Shown here piece by piece: positions 1-8,326 of a stretch of 64,000 nt of DNA. Origin of the DNA: Idiomarina piscisalsi (GTDB lineage: Bacteria > Pseudomonadota > Gammaproteobacteria > Enterobacterales > Alteromonadaceae); the NCBI RefSeq assembly GCF_003987095.1, contig NZ_PIQA01000004.1, forward strand, positions 239,496-303,495, read 5' to 3'. The notes below the pieces were generated by a model that ran no database searches, was not told where the DNA came from, and saw only the letters and a program-made list of their open reading frames with translations. Position 1 is the stretch's first letter, and each line of letters begins with the position of its first letter. The position numbers and the translations under genes were made by a program.

Positions 1-1352
1 ATCTCCGGTAGTCCGGTCGCCATAATGCCGGGCGCTCCTTCTATACCCATCCGCCACTTCGTTATAGGAGCGATGCCTAGTGAGCTGTGAGGTGTATGGT
101 GATACTCAATTATTGCGTGAACGAGCCACCTTTCTATTTCATCAATAGTCATGGTAGCGTTCTTTTCCGGGTCATAACTTTCCCTCTTACCAGTGCTATT
201 GAAAGTTTTACCATCCAACTCCGCTATTTTTTTAGAGAAAGCTCCTAGATAACGCTCTACATGACCTCCATAATTAGGCTTCTTGACAGGTCTGAACTCA
301 ATATCAATCCCGTTGCTTGCACATGCTTCTGATAGGTTAATGGAGCGAAAGTCAGCGCCGTTATCTGTGTGGATCTTTTTCGGAAAGCCCCAGACATTCC
401 ACTCTCCCTCGACACCGATGTGCTTTAACCACTTATCCTTGGGCAGTATTGAATGAGATATGCACATAGCGACGGATGTTAGGCTAGGCGCATCCAGGGA
501 TAGGTATATCCCGGTGATGACTCGGGAAAACACGTCAATTGCGACTGTAAACCAGACTCTTTTGATACTTTGCCGAGTTTCTTCATCAACAATAATAATA
601 TCTAAAGGGGTGTGATCGATTTGAATCACATTCAGGATGGTGTCTGCACCGGGGAACTTCCCGGCTTTTACCGAAAAGCGGTTGTTTGCCGCTTCTACTC
701 GTCCTCTACCGCGCAAACGCTTTTCCTCTGGAATTCTCTCAATTCGTCGGTAAATAGTGGCTTGATGCGGTGGTGTAAGGTCAGCTTTCAAACAGGCTCT
801 TTTGATTTCTGAGTACACCTTTTTAGGACTTGGCTGCTTTATCGTCAGGTAAAGGTTCTCGATATAGTGGTCAATTATCGCGTTAACATCGCTATCCAGT
901 CGCTTCCGGTTATAACTCCATCCTCTACGCTTCGGAATGAGACTTGTGAGAGCCTGGGTTGATTGATAAGCCCTGAGCCAGTTGTAGAGTGTCGTGTAGT
1001 GGTAATCAACCTCAGCCGCACGTAAACGGACATCGCTTTTTTTGGGGTGGTCAAGTTCAAGTAGAGGCTTAATGGCTTCGAGTCGCTTTTTCGCTGTTTG
1101 GTAGTCAGCCTCTGAAATGTCATCTAAATCAGGCTCGGCGGGCATCAAATCAGACCTAACGGTAGTGGCATGCTCTATGAGTTTACTAATTGCAACGATG
1201 TCGGCTGTGTTGGAGGCCACATTTTTGACGATACATTCTTTTTCGTTGAGTATCTCTTTTACTAGGTACTCTTCGCCACCCATGATAACCGAGGTACCGG
1301 GCGTCACTTTAAACCGGCGTCGTTTTAACTGATGTCCGTTAGATGTTGCCAT
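1..1352 (-). CDS. tnsB: TnsB/TniA-family DDE transposase, C-terminal part missing at window edge
   Basis: An uninterrupted reading frame of 450 codons runs from ATG at 1352 off the left edge; Tn7 TnsB is about 700 residues, so some 250 are missing. It would catalyse strand transfer at the transposon ends. A helix-turn-helix-like region at about residues 100-160 precedes a retroviral-integrase-type core. The triad is visible: D246 in QIDHT, D330 in HTDNG and E366 in GHVER, giving DD35E spacing. The start overlaps the tnsA stop by 14 bases in another frame, as in Tn7-type operons. Nothing suggests inactivation. It could equally be named tniA. Confidence 0.92.
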   Translation of the reverse strand, partial: MATSNGHQLKRRRFKVTPGTSVIMGGEEYLVKEILNEKECIVKNVASNTADIVAISKLIEHATTVRSDLMPAEPDLDDISEADYQTAKKRLEAIKPLLELDHPKKSDVRLRAAEVDYHYTTLYNWLRAYQSTQALTSLIPKRRGWSYNRKRLDSDVNAIIDHYIENLYLTIKQPSPKKVYSEIKRACLKADLTPPHQATIYRRIERIPEEKRLRGRGRVEAANNRFSVKAGKFPGADTILNVIQIDHTPLDIIIVDEETRQSIKRVWFTVAIDVFSRVITGIYLSLDAPSLTSVAMCISHSILPKDKWLKHIGVEGEWNVWGFPKKIHTDNGADFRSINLSEACASNGIDIEFRPVKKPNYGGHVERYLGAFSKKIAELDGKTFNSTGKRESYDPEKNATMTIDEIERWLVHAIIEYHHTPHSSLGIAPITKWRMGIEGAPGIMATGLPE

Positions 1353-2007
1353 GGTTAACTCCGACGATTTCGGTTTCCTCAGATAGCGGCTCAGATAAGT
1401 TTAGCTCTAGTTTATGGTCAAGCGCCAATCGCCAAATATCGTTTTCTCGAATGCCAGGCGTTTTTTGCACTGAATTAAACCTCTGGGTAAAGCGTCGTAC
1501 AGGAATTGGAAGAGGCATGCTCTGCAGTGTGCTTTTAACTTCGTTTGCTATGTCACTACTGACTTTTCGGCTGGCAAAGTTCCTAAGCATCTGAAGGTTT
1601 TCCAGTATCGAGTCCCGGATGCGTCGTTCATCATAGATTTTAAAAGTCCATCCGTTTTGTTTTGCAAACGCAAATGCTGCAGAGAACTTATAACGCAGCT
1701 TGTGGAAGTCGCTTTCCAGCTCTTGTTTCTCTTTAACTTCTACCAGTAACGGGTTGCGCACAGGGTTAGTGAAGTAAACCAGATAATCTGGCGTATACCG
1801 GCGCTCTATGCCATTGGCATCGATATAAAATAAGCGAGCAGGCTGCGAGATTACTTGCTCAACAGAGCGATCATAATCCATCCGCATAACGAAGTCGCGC
1901 TCAAGAGTAGATTCGTAGGGCGTTGGCTCTTTACCTCGAAAGGAAAAGTAGCCAGATACGCTTCTGCGTGTAGGCTTGATTTTGCGAACCGGCGTTTTGA
2001 AATCCAT
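1339..2007 (-). CDS. tnsA: TnsA-family transposon endonuclease
   Basis: This 222-residue protein resembles the heteromeric Tn7 TnsA endonuclease, which cuts the 5' ends of the element so that transposition is cut-and-paste. The restriction-endonuclease-like core shows E32/E36 in YESTLERDF, D74 in YTPDYL and the E-x-K pair E90/K92 in LLVEVKEK, matching the E-D-(Q/E)xK arrangement of Tn7 TnsA (about 273 residues). A C-terminal part that would contact TnsC follows. No Shine-Dalgarno sequence is evident before ATG 2007; instead a transposon-end-type repeat lies 3 bases upstream, suggesting autoregulation by TnsB (inference). Confidence 0.92.
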   Translation of the reverse strand: MDFKTPVRKIKPTRRSVSGYFSFRGKEPTPYESTLERDFVMRMDYDRSVEQVISQPARLFYIDANGIERRYTPDYLVYFTNPVRNPLLVEVKEKQELESDFHKLRYKFSAAFAFAKQNGWTFKIYDERRIRDSILENLQMLRNFASRKVSSDIANEVKSTLQSMPLPIPVRRFTQRFNSVQKTPGIRENDIWRLALDHKLELNLSEPLSEETEIVGVNHGNI

Positions 2008-2009
2008 GA

Positions 2010-2033
2010 CAGTAGTGGCTATTGTGCGAATAT
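2010..2033 (+). repeat. Transposon-end-type repeat just upstream of tnsA
   Basis: This 24-base segment matches 3247-3270 at the transposon end in 20 of 24 positions, in the same orientation; both end in ATTGTGCGAATAT. It sits between the tnsA start codon and the gap towards the peptidase gene. It is probably a TnsB binding site acting as an operator. A relic of an older transposon end is the alternative. The rest of the gap to 2258 shows no gene. Confidence 0.7.
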
Positions 2034-2258
2034 GAACTTAACATAGCAGGACTTCAGGTGGTTGCCAATGCTGCAGATTTTAAAATGATTTGTAAGTGGC
2101 TGACTAAGATAAAGACAAAACCCCAGATAAGCGTATAACTTTACCTTCAGGAATTCACTTCATCAGAAAGCTCTAGTGTTAATGCTAGCAAATCAAAATT
2201 ACTATGAAGTAAGTTTCTGAATAGGAAGTCCAGCTATCAGGTTTAAGTGCTTAGCTAT

Positions 2259-3062
2259 TTATGTATTGAGTCCTGCTAAGGACAGCCACTCTTTAAATGT
2301 GTTTGGCGTGAGTAATTGCGCATCAATTTTTATGTGGCTACCAGTCAAGAAACTTTCGTGGCCGCGCTTCTCCCACTCTAAGGAACTCCCTGGCGAGCCT
2401 TCATAGATAATACCAATTGGAACAGCTTCTCTATCATCTTCATATTGATAGAAGACGGGCCCGCCACTCATACCACTAAAGAAAACTTCGTGCTCTTCTT
2501 CAAGCTGGGAAAATAGCATAAACTTATCCCTGGTTGACTCAACGCCGCTAGGTGATTCCGCCACTGCCTGCACAAAACCAGATAATACATACTTTCCATC
2601 AGTGCTTTTGTGCTCAGTTGCATAACCAACCGCGATTTTTGGGGAGTTAATCGACCAATCTGGCTCTTCCCACGAGTCTAAGTCCAACCATTCTTTATCA
2701 TTATCTTTCATATATTGTTGGATTACGAAGTTTGTTGGTGCGATAGCAATGTCGGGACCGTTTGCTTTAGGAGAATCATCGATCAATGGACGAAAGGCAC
2801 TTGCAGGACGACCTGCTCCGAAGTCTAGGAAGCTAACAATTAGCGAAGAGTTACCAAACAATATCAACTCCCGAAAATCATCTGACCCTATCTGTTGTTG
2901 ATAATATACGTGGGCACAGGTAACTACATAACCCTTACCTTTATATTTAATGAAAGTTACTGTGGCATTAGCTTTGTTTGCATCATGACCATCTTGCATG
3001 AACGGTTTAGACAACCATAATGGCGCACAGAACTGTGAAAACTCCGTTTTGCTGTATTCCAT
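2259..3062 (-). CDS. Trypsin-like serine peptidase (transposon cargo)
   Basis: This 267-residue protein has the chymotrypsin-fold triad in order: H51 in TCAHV, D104 in NGPDIA and S199 in GMSGGPV. There is no signal peptide or membrane segment, so it is probably cytoplasmic. I chose the ATG at 3062 because AGGAAGG lies just upstream (3065-3071); a longer in-frame GTG start at 3089 has no such site. It lies alone between tnsA and the transposon terminus, so it is cargo. Solitary trypsin-like peptidases occur in defence islands, but its substrate is unknown. Function beyond peptidase chemistry cannot be inferred. Confidence 0.8.
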   Translation of the reverse strand: MEYSKTEFSQFCAPLWLSKPFMQDGHDANKANATVTFIKYKGKGYVVTCAHVYYQQQIGSDDFRELILFGNSSLIVSFLDFGAGRPASAFRPLIDDSPKANGPDIAIAPTNFVIQQYMKDNDKEWLDLDSWEEPDWSINSPKIAVGYATEHKSTDGKYVLSGFVQAVAESPSGVESTRDKFMLFSQLEEEHEVFFSGMSGGPVFYQYEDDREAVPIGIIYEGSPGSSLEWEKRGHESFLTGSHIKIDAQLLTPNTFKEWLSLAGLNT

Positions 3063-3246
3063 AACCTTCCTATTAATTGATCTAACCACATAATATAGAT
3101 TATTGAGTAGCTAATAAAAATCACTCGACTTTCTCCCTTAATCGGATTTAGACGACTGACTTTAATGGGCTACGATAACAACGCTAATGTAAAAAGTTGA
3201 GTGACAAAAGCGCAGATTTCACCTGAGGGAATCAAAAGTTATCTTT

Positions 3247-3382
3247 CAGTAGCCTTTATTGTGCGAATATTTAGGTGTAGTAGCGCTTATTCTGCGAAAG
3301 TAGGGTTGCTTTATTTTGCGATTTATAGTCTTAAGTAGTTGATTCTGCTCACTGATAGTTGAATTTTATTTGCGAACTGACA
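3247..3382 (+). repeat. Transposon end with four TnsB-type binding repeats
   Basis: Four same-direction copies of a TTATTnTGCGAA-like unit have their TGCGA cores at 3262, 3293, 3317 and 3371: CTTTATTGTGCGAATAT, GCTTATTCTGCGAAAG, CTTTATTTTGCGATTTA and TTTTATTTGCGAACTGACA. The last abuts comM sequence. Multiple TnsB sites at each end are characteristic of Tn7-family elements. The remainder of 3063-3246 is AT-rich and without a credible gene. Confidence 0.8.
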
Positions 3383-4075
3383 GGTACCGGTAATTCTGTT
3401 CGCCCCGGAGAAATTTCATTAGCGAATCGGTCGCTGCTTTTCCTTGACGAATTACCCGAGTTTAGCCGGCACGTATTGGATTGTCTGCGCGAACCATTGG
3501 AAAGCGGTGAAATTACGATTAGTCGTGCGGGTCATAACGTTAAATTCCCCGCAAACTTCCAACTTGTTTGCGCATTGAACCCTTCCCCCTGTGGTCAGTT
3601 CGACGGCTCGTTAGCTAATTGCCGCTCTACACCCGACCAAATTCTCAAATACCTGAATAAGCTGTCGGGTCCATTGTTGGATCGTATCGACATTCAGGTG
3701 ATGGTTCCGAGAGAAACTGAATCCATGCGTTTGAATGGCGGAGTAAAACGGTGTCGTCAAATGACGACAGCTCAGGCAAAAAGCTTAGTCGAGAAAGCCC
3801 GACAGTGCCAATTAAAGCGACAGGGTTGTTTAAACAGTGAATTAAAACCAAAAGCGCTGAAGCAGATATGCCTTTTGTCCGAACAAAGCGAAGCGTTTTT
3901 AGCAAAAGCGGCTGAGAAGATGAAACTTTCCCACCGAGCCTATCACCGAACTCTTCGTCTCGCCCGAACCATCGCCGACTTAGCTGAGAGCGACACCATA
4001 GAACAGCAGCACTTAGCCGAAGCCCTCAACTACCGAGCCCTCGACCGACTCATAGACCAGGTGCAGAGTTTTTAG
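3383..4075 (+). pseudogene. comM: comM (yifB) 3' fragment, split by the transposon
   Basis: About 230 C-terminal codons of the ComM/YifB family of AAA+ Mg-chelatase-like proteins, a hexameric helicase promoting branch migration in natural transformation (usual length about 500). The fragment holds RPGEISLA, the Walker B motif LLFLDELPEF, the LNPSPCG region and the C-terminal Mg-chelatase-like domain. The Walker A half is absent and must lie beyond the transposon. Comparison with ComM proteins puts the junction just before GTGNSVRPG. The open frame extends into the transposon end through a TTG at 3359, but the product would lack the nucleotide-binding loop. Confidence 0.9.
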
Positions 4076-4089
4076 CTCCGTAGGCAACC

Positions 4090-5112
4090 TCAGCGCCCGC
4101 CGTTCAACCACCGCTTAAAGAGTTCAACAAAGTGCTCAAGCTGTTTACGGCTAACATCTAAGTGGCAGACAAGGCGCAGTTTCTGGCCTCCGGGCAGCTT
4201 TATATCATGTTGCGCCATAAGCTCGCGTAAGCCGTCTGCATTCAAGGACTCAGGCAAATCAACAAAGGTCATATTAGTGCCGGAATAGCGAACTTTAGCC
4301 TCGGTGCCGGCCAGCAACTCCGAAAGCTGCTCGAAAAGCCACTCTGCATTGTCATGGTCGTCCTGAATGCGCTCAAGCTGATGCGTTAATGCGTAATCTA
4401 TGGCTACGGCAACAAACCCGGCCTGGCGCATACCGCCGCCGACCATTTTACGCCAACGGCGCGCGCGGGCGATTAACTCTTTTGACCCTGCCAGCAATGA
4501 ACCAATAGGCGCGCCCAGACCTTTTGAGCAACACAAAGACACACTGTCAAAAGGTGCTGCAAGTTCGGCCATGCTGCGGCCGCTGGCAATGGCTGCATTA
4601 GGTAAACGCGCGCCGTCTAAATGCATCGACAAACCATTCTGGTCCGCCAAAATTCGGGCTTCATCAAAATAGGCCTGGTCAATCAGTTGCCCGCCGTGGG
4701 TATTTTCAAAAGCCAGCAACCGGGTAATAGGAAAGTGCGGGTCGTCAGGCTTGATCCGCTGTTTTATGGTGTCGAGTGATAAGGTTCCGTCGGCCTCAAC
4801 CTCAATAGTTTGTGGTACCACGCTGCCTAAAACTGCTGCGCCACCAGCCTCGTACCGATAAGTGTGATATTCCTGGCCGACAATATACTCTTCGCCGTTC
4901 CGACAATGACTCATGATACCCAGTAAGTTGCTTTGCGTACCAGAACTGCACAGCAGGGCATCTTCTTTACCCAGTAATTCAGCCACACGCTTTTCCAGCG
5001 CGTTAATGGAAGGGTCTTCGCCATAAACATCATCGCCAACGGTTGCATCGGCTATAGCGGCACGCATAGCGGCGCTTGGAAGGGTAACGGTATCACTGCG
5101 TAAGTCCAGCAT
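4090..5112 (-). CDS. ltaE: Low-specificity L-threonine aldolase
   Basis: PLP enzyme cleaving L-threonine and allo-threonine to glycine and acetaldehyde. Typical motifs are MLDLRSDTVTLPS at the N-terminus, GDDVYGEDP, the CSSGTQSN turn and the PLP-lysine region SVSLCCSKGLGAPIGSLL. From ATG 5112 the protein is 340 residues, the usual size; the open frame extends to an ATG at 5166, but those 18 extra residues are atypical and a GAGG lies before 5112. It converges on the comM fragment with 14 bases between. Its role overlaps in substrate with the Tdh-Kbl pathway encoded at 45-47 kb. Confidence 0.9.
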   Translation of the reverse strand: MLDLRSDTVTLPSAAMRAAIADATVGDDVYGEDPSINALEKRVAELLGKEDALLCSSGTQSNLLGIMSHCRNGEEYIVGQEYHTYRYEAGGAAVLGSVVPQTIEVEADGTLSLDTIKQRIKPDDPHFPITRLLAFENTHGGQLIDQAYFDEARILADQNGLSMHLDGARLPNAAIASGRSMAELAAPFDSVSLCCSKGLGAPIGSLLAGSKELIARARRWRKMVGGGMRQAGFVAVAIDYALTHQLERIQDDHDNAEWLFEQLSELLAGTEAKVRYSGTNMTFVDLPESLNADGLRELMAQHDIKLPGGQKLRLVCHLDVSRKQLEHFVELFKRWLNGGR

Positions 5113-5240
5113 AACAGCCTCATCTGGGTATTGGTTATAACAACTATCATCCGGTTCTAAGCTCATGGTTGTTTAGCGAGCTCAGTCAAGGGATAATGCC
5201 CCATTATTGAACCAAACACACGACAACAAAGCGACCCAAT

Positions 5241-6206
5241 ATGAAAGTTTTTAATACTGTACTGGAAATGGTCGGCAATACGCCAATGGTTAAAGTAACC
5301 AACATGGACACCGGCCCGTGCGAGCTGTATTTGAAATTAGAGCTGCAGAATCCGGGCGGCTCTATTAAAGACCGTATTGCTGTGGAAATGATTGAGCAAG
5401 CGGAAAAACAAGGAAAATTAAAGCCTGGTGACACCATTATTGAAGCAACTGCGGGAAATACCGGCTTAGGTTTGGCGCTTGTGGCTGCCAGTAAAGGCTA
5501 TCCGCTGAAAATTGTTATGCCCGATAAAATGAGCCAGGAAAAAGTCAATAACCTTCGTGCAATGGGCGCTGAAGTTGTGCAAACGCGCTCTGATGTGCAA
5601 AAAGGCCACCCGGAATATTATCAGGACATGGCAGCGCGCATGGCGGAAGAAAACGGTTACTACTATGTGAACCAGTTTGAGAACCCGGCAAACGTTGATG
5701 CTCATTACAAAACCACCGGCCCTGAAATTTGGCAGCAAATGGATGGCAAGCTAGACGCCTTTGTTTGTGGTGTCGGTTCGGGTGGTACGCTGACAGGCAT
5801 TGGCCGTTATTTGCGTGAGCAGAACAGTGACGTGGATCTGGTACTGGCTGACCCGGAAGGCTCTATTCTTGAGCCGCTTGTGAACCGCAACGAAGAAGTG
5901 GAAGCAGGCAGCTGGCTGGCAGAAGGTATCGGTGAAGACTTTGTACCGAAAATTTGTGACATCAAATTGGCGAACACCGCATTTGCTATATCGGACAAAG
6001 AAGGTCTAACAACCGCGCGTAAATTACTGGAAAAAGAAGGCGTTATGGTGGGCTCTTCAAGTGGCTACTTAATAGCCGCAGCGCTACGCTATTGCCAACA
6101 ACAAACCGAACCAAAACGCGTTGTGACGCTGGCTTGCGATACGGGTAACCGTTACTTGTCCAAGCTGTTCAACGACGACTGGATGCGTTCTCAAAACTTG
6201 CTGTAA
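5241..6206 (+). CDS. Cystathionine beta-synthase-type PLP enzyme
   Basis: Fold type II PLP enzyme of the CBS/cysteine synthase family, 321 residues. Motifs are NTPMVKV, the PLP lysine in NPGGSIKDR (about residue 41), the substrate loop EATAGNTGLGLA, and the phosphate-binding GVGSGGTLTG. The segment YKTTGPEIW is typical of CBS-like enzymes. There is no C-terminal CBS regulatory domain. It lies 29 bases before a gamma-lyase/synthase gene, so the likely reaction is serine (or O-acetylserine) plus homocysteine to cystathionine in reverse transsulfuration. A cysteine synthase (cysK/cysM) role is the alternative. Confidence 0.85.
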   Translation: MKVFNTVLEMVGNTPMVKVTNMDTGPCELYLKLELQNPGGSIKDRIAVEMIEQAEKQGKLKPGDTIIEATAGNTGLGLALVAASKGYPLKIVMPDKMSQEKVNNLRAMGAEVVQTRSDVQKGHPEYYQDMAARMAEENGYYYVNQFENPANVDAHYKTTGPEIWQQMDGKLDAFVCGVGSGGTLTGIGRYLREQNSDVDLVLADPEGSILEPLVNRNEEVEAGSWLAEGIGEDFVPKICDIKLANTAFAISDKEGLTTARKLLEKEGVMVGSSSGYLIAAALRYCQQQTEPKRVVTLACDTGNRYLSKLFNDDWMRSQNLL

Positions 6207-6235
6207 CGCTTGCTGTAAATTAAGGAACCTGAATC

Positions 6236-7408
6236 ATGGCAAATGAAAAAACAATGAAATTCGCGACGCGCGCCATTCATGGCGGGCAGTCTCCTGAGCC
6301 GGTAACAGGCGCGGTTATGCCGCCAATTTTCACCAGCTCAACCTACGCACAGGAAAGCCCGGGTCAGCACAAAGGTTTTGAATATTCGCGTTCACATAAC
6401 CCAACGCGCTTTGCCTGGGAGCGTTCTGTTGCCTCTTTGGAAGGTGGCAAGCAAGGTCTGGCTTTTGCTTCAGGTATGGCAGCAACCTCGACTATTCTTG
6501 AGCTGCTGGACAGTGGCGACCACGTGGTTGCAATGGACGACTTGTACGGCGGCAGCTTCCGTTTATTCGATAAAGTGCGCGGACGCTCTGCTGGCCTGAA
6601 GTTCTCTTATGTCGACTTAGCCGACTTAAGCGCAGTGGAAGCCAGCATTCAGGACAACACCCGCATGATCTGGGTGGAAACGCCAAGCAACCCCATGCTG
6701 AAGTTGGTCGATATTGAAGCCATTGTGAAGCTGGCTAAGAAAAAGAATCCGGATATTATTGTGGTGGTGGATAACACATTCGCTACGCCATTTAACCAGC
6801 GTCCGCTGGAAATGGGCGCAGATATGGTAATGCACTCGGCCACCAAATACCTTAACGGTCACTCTGATATGGTCGGCGGTATCGCAGTTGTTGGTGACAA
6901 TGACGACCTGGTTGAGCGTATGCTGTTCTTGCAGAACTCAGCAGGTGCTATTGCCGGTCCGTTTGACTCGTACTTAGCGTTGCGAGGCGTGAAAACACTG
7001 GCCTTGCGTATGCGTCACCACAACGAAGCGGCAATGGAACTGGCCAAGTGGCTTGAGCAACACCCGAAAGTGGAAAAAGTCATTTATCCGGGACTGGAAA
7101 GCCACCCGCAGCACGAGCTGGCTAAAAAGCAAATGCAGGGCTTTGGCGGCATGATTTCGATTTTGCTGAAAGGCGATTTAGAAGCTGCGCGCAAATTCCT
7201 GGAGTCGGTAGAAGTGTTCGCCTTGGCGGAAAGCTTAGGTGGCGTTGAGTCGCTTATTGAACACCCGGCTATTATGACGCATGCGTCAGTGCCGAAAGAA
7301 AACCGCGAGAAGTTAGGCATTTTAGATAACTTTGTTCGCGTATCGGTTGGTATTGAAGATCTGGATGATCTGAAAGCCGATTTAGACAAGGCGCTAAGCG
7401 CATTTTAA
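6236..7408 (+). CDS. Cystathionine gamma-lyase/gamma-synthase (Cys/Met metabolism PLP enzyme)
   Basis: Fold type I PLP enzyme of the Cys/Met metabolism family, 390 residues. Visible motifs are FATRAIHGGQ at the N-terminus, EYSRSHNPTR, the PLP-stacking segment ASGMAAT, VVVDNTFATP, and the Schiff-base lysine in HSATKYLNGHSD (about residue 203). Its partner upstream is the CBS-type gene, so cleavage of cystathionine to cysteine (CGL, mccB-like) is the most coherent role, but family members with gamma-synthase activity (metB) cannot be told apart by eye. AAGGAA precedes the ATG. A strong terminator follows, ending a two-gene operon. Confidence 0.88.
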   Translation: MANEKTMKFATRAIHGGQSPEPVTGAVMPPIFTSSTYAQESPGQHKGFEYSRSHNPTRFAWERSVASLEGGKQGLAFASGMAATSTILELLDSGDHVVAMDDLYGGSFRLFDKVRGRSAGLKFSYVDLADLSAVEASIQDNTRMIWVETPSNPMLKLVDIEAIVKLAKKKNPDIIVVVDNTFATPFNQRPLEMGADMVMHSATKYLNGHSDMVGGIAVVGDNDDLVERMLFLQNSAGAIAGPFDSYLALRGVKTLALRMRHHNEAAMELAKWLEQHPKVEKVIYPGLESHPQHELAKKQMQGFGGMISILLKGDLEAARKFLESVEVFALAESLGGVESLIEHPAIMTHASVPKENREKLGILDNFVRVSVGIEDLDDLKADLDKALSAF

Positions 7409-7446
7409 TCGCCACCAACGATTAAAAGAATAACGTTTAATAAATA

Positions 7447-7472
7447 AAACCGGCTATCTAGCCGGTTTTTTG
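7447..7472 (+). terminator. Intrinsic terminator after the transsulfuration pair
   Basis: AAACCGGCTA and TAGCCGGTTT form a perfect 10-base stem followed by a T run (7466-7471). It lies 38 bases after the stop codon. Confidence 0.85.
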
Positions 7473-7609
7473 CTTTTTAATTCAACAATTTATACAAAAT
7501 TTTACACTTTCGTCATAATTCAGTAGAGTTATCTCAGCCGTGAAAACGTCGGCAATAAATAAGAAAAAACGCCAAAAAGCGTTACATACACAACGAGAAG
7601 GAAAGACTT

Positions 7610-7840
7610 ATGCTATTGAGCCTAATGGTACTCCAGGGACTCGTAGCCGCATTGTTGTTTTACGTATTAGTGGGCCAACACCAGAAGAAGCCTTTGTGGA
7701 ATTTACTTGCCGTGCTTACCGCCGGTTTCATTCCACCATTAAATTGGGCGTTACTGGTATTGTCGATTGGTGTCAGAATGTGGCGCCGGTCTCCCGATAC
7801 TATTGCGGAAAAGCTTAGTGCGGCAAAACTCAGTCACTAA
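7610..7840 (+). CDS. Small two-helix membrane protein, unknown function
   Basis: A 76-residue protein starting MLLSLMVLQG with two hydrophobic segments (about residues 3-22 and 27-55) and a short basic tail. AGAAGGAAAG lies just before the ATG. A longer overlapping frame (7540-7818) was not chosen because it has no ribosome site and an odd composition. I do not recognise the family; it resembles short inner-membrane proteins of marine gammaproteobacteria. The next gene follows after 21 bases, so the two may be cotranscribed. Confidence 0.6.
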   Translation: MLLSLMVLQGLVAALLFYVLVGQHQKKPLWNLLAVLTAGFIPPLNWALLVLSIGVRMWRRSPDTIAEKLSAAKLSH

Positions 7841-7861
7841 CTGGTAAGGCAAGTTAGCAGT

Positions 7862-8293
7862 ATGTCAGACACCACCAACGTACGACCTTTTCATTTAGCC
7901 ATTCCTGTTAGTTCGTTGGACAATGCCCGAGCGTTTTACGGCGATGTGCTTGGGCTTCCTCAGGGTCGTAGCAGCGACGACTGGATAGACTGGAACTTCT
8001 TCGGTCACCAATTTGTCACTCACGTAGCACCCGACGTTGCAGGCATGAAAAACCACAGCGGCGTTGACGGTCATTCAGTTCCCGTTCCTCACTTTGGCGT
8101 GGTACTATTGCGTAACGACTGGGAAGCATTGGCTGAGCGGGTTAAAGCTGCGGGTATCGAGTTTGTTATTGAACCTTATATTCGTTTTAAAGGTAAACCC
8201 GGCGAGCAGGGCACTATGTTCTTCTACGATTACTGCGGTAATGCGCTGGAGTTCAAAACCTTTAACGACGACAGCCAAATCTTCGCAACCTAA
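7862..8293 (+). CDS. VOC-family (glyoxalase/dioxygenase fold) protein
   Basis: A 143-residue single-domain VOC superfamily protein. Paired beta-alpha-beta-beta-beta modules are seen: [20 protein letters not shown] opens the first, and [21 protein letters not shown] the second. Candidate metal ligands are the first histidine (about residue 12), the histidine in VPHFGVV and the glutamate in GNALEFKTF. Proteins with this [17 protein letters not shown] pattern are usually annotated only as VOC proteins; the substrate is unknown. It sits 33 bases before yjaG. Confidence 0.8.
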   Translation: MSDTTNVRPFHLAIPVSSLDNARAFYGDVLGLPQGRSSDDWIDWNFFGHQFVTHVAPDVAGMKNHSGVDGHSVPVPHFGVVLLRNDWEALAERVKAAGIEFVIEPYIRFKGKPGEQGTMFFYDYCGNALEFKTFNDDSQIFAT

Positions 8294-8326
8294 ACGCTTC
8301 AGCGACCGCACTTTCGGAGTTTCAAC

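Larger units (their letters stand above)
1..3382. mobile_element. Tn7-like transposon, terminal part (inserted in comM)
   Basis: The segment contains tnsB-type (partial) and tnsA-type genes in overlapping order, one cargo gene and a repeat-rich end that stops exactly where comM coding sequence begins. The inferred terminus is the ACA at 3380-3382, so the element reads inward as TGTCAGTTCGCAAATAAA, a TGT start usual for the Tn7/Tn5053 group. The rest of the element (tnsC, any tniQ/tnsD, other cargo, the far end) lies left of the window. A five-base target duplication would start at 3383 (GGTAC), but the other copy is not visible. comM is a known insertion site of Tn6022/AbaR-type elements in Acinetobacter. 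Confidence 0.87.

Noticed and set aside
612..1123. Short open frames on both strands inside the tnsB region, suggesting a degraded transposase
   Set aside because: The tnsB frame itself is open for all 450 codons to the window edge with its catalytic triad; the short frames are shadows.
7540..7818. A 92-codon frame overlapping the small membrane protein gene
   Set aside because: No ribosome site, odd composition, and the other frame from 7610 has a good Shine-Dalgarno and membrane helices.
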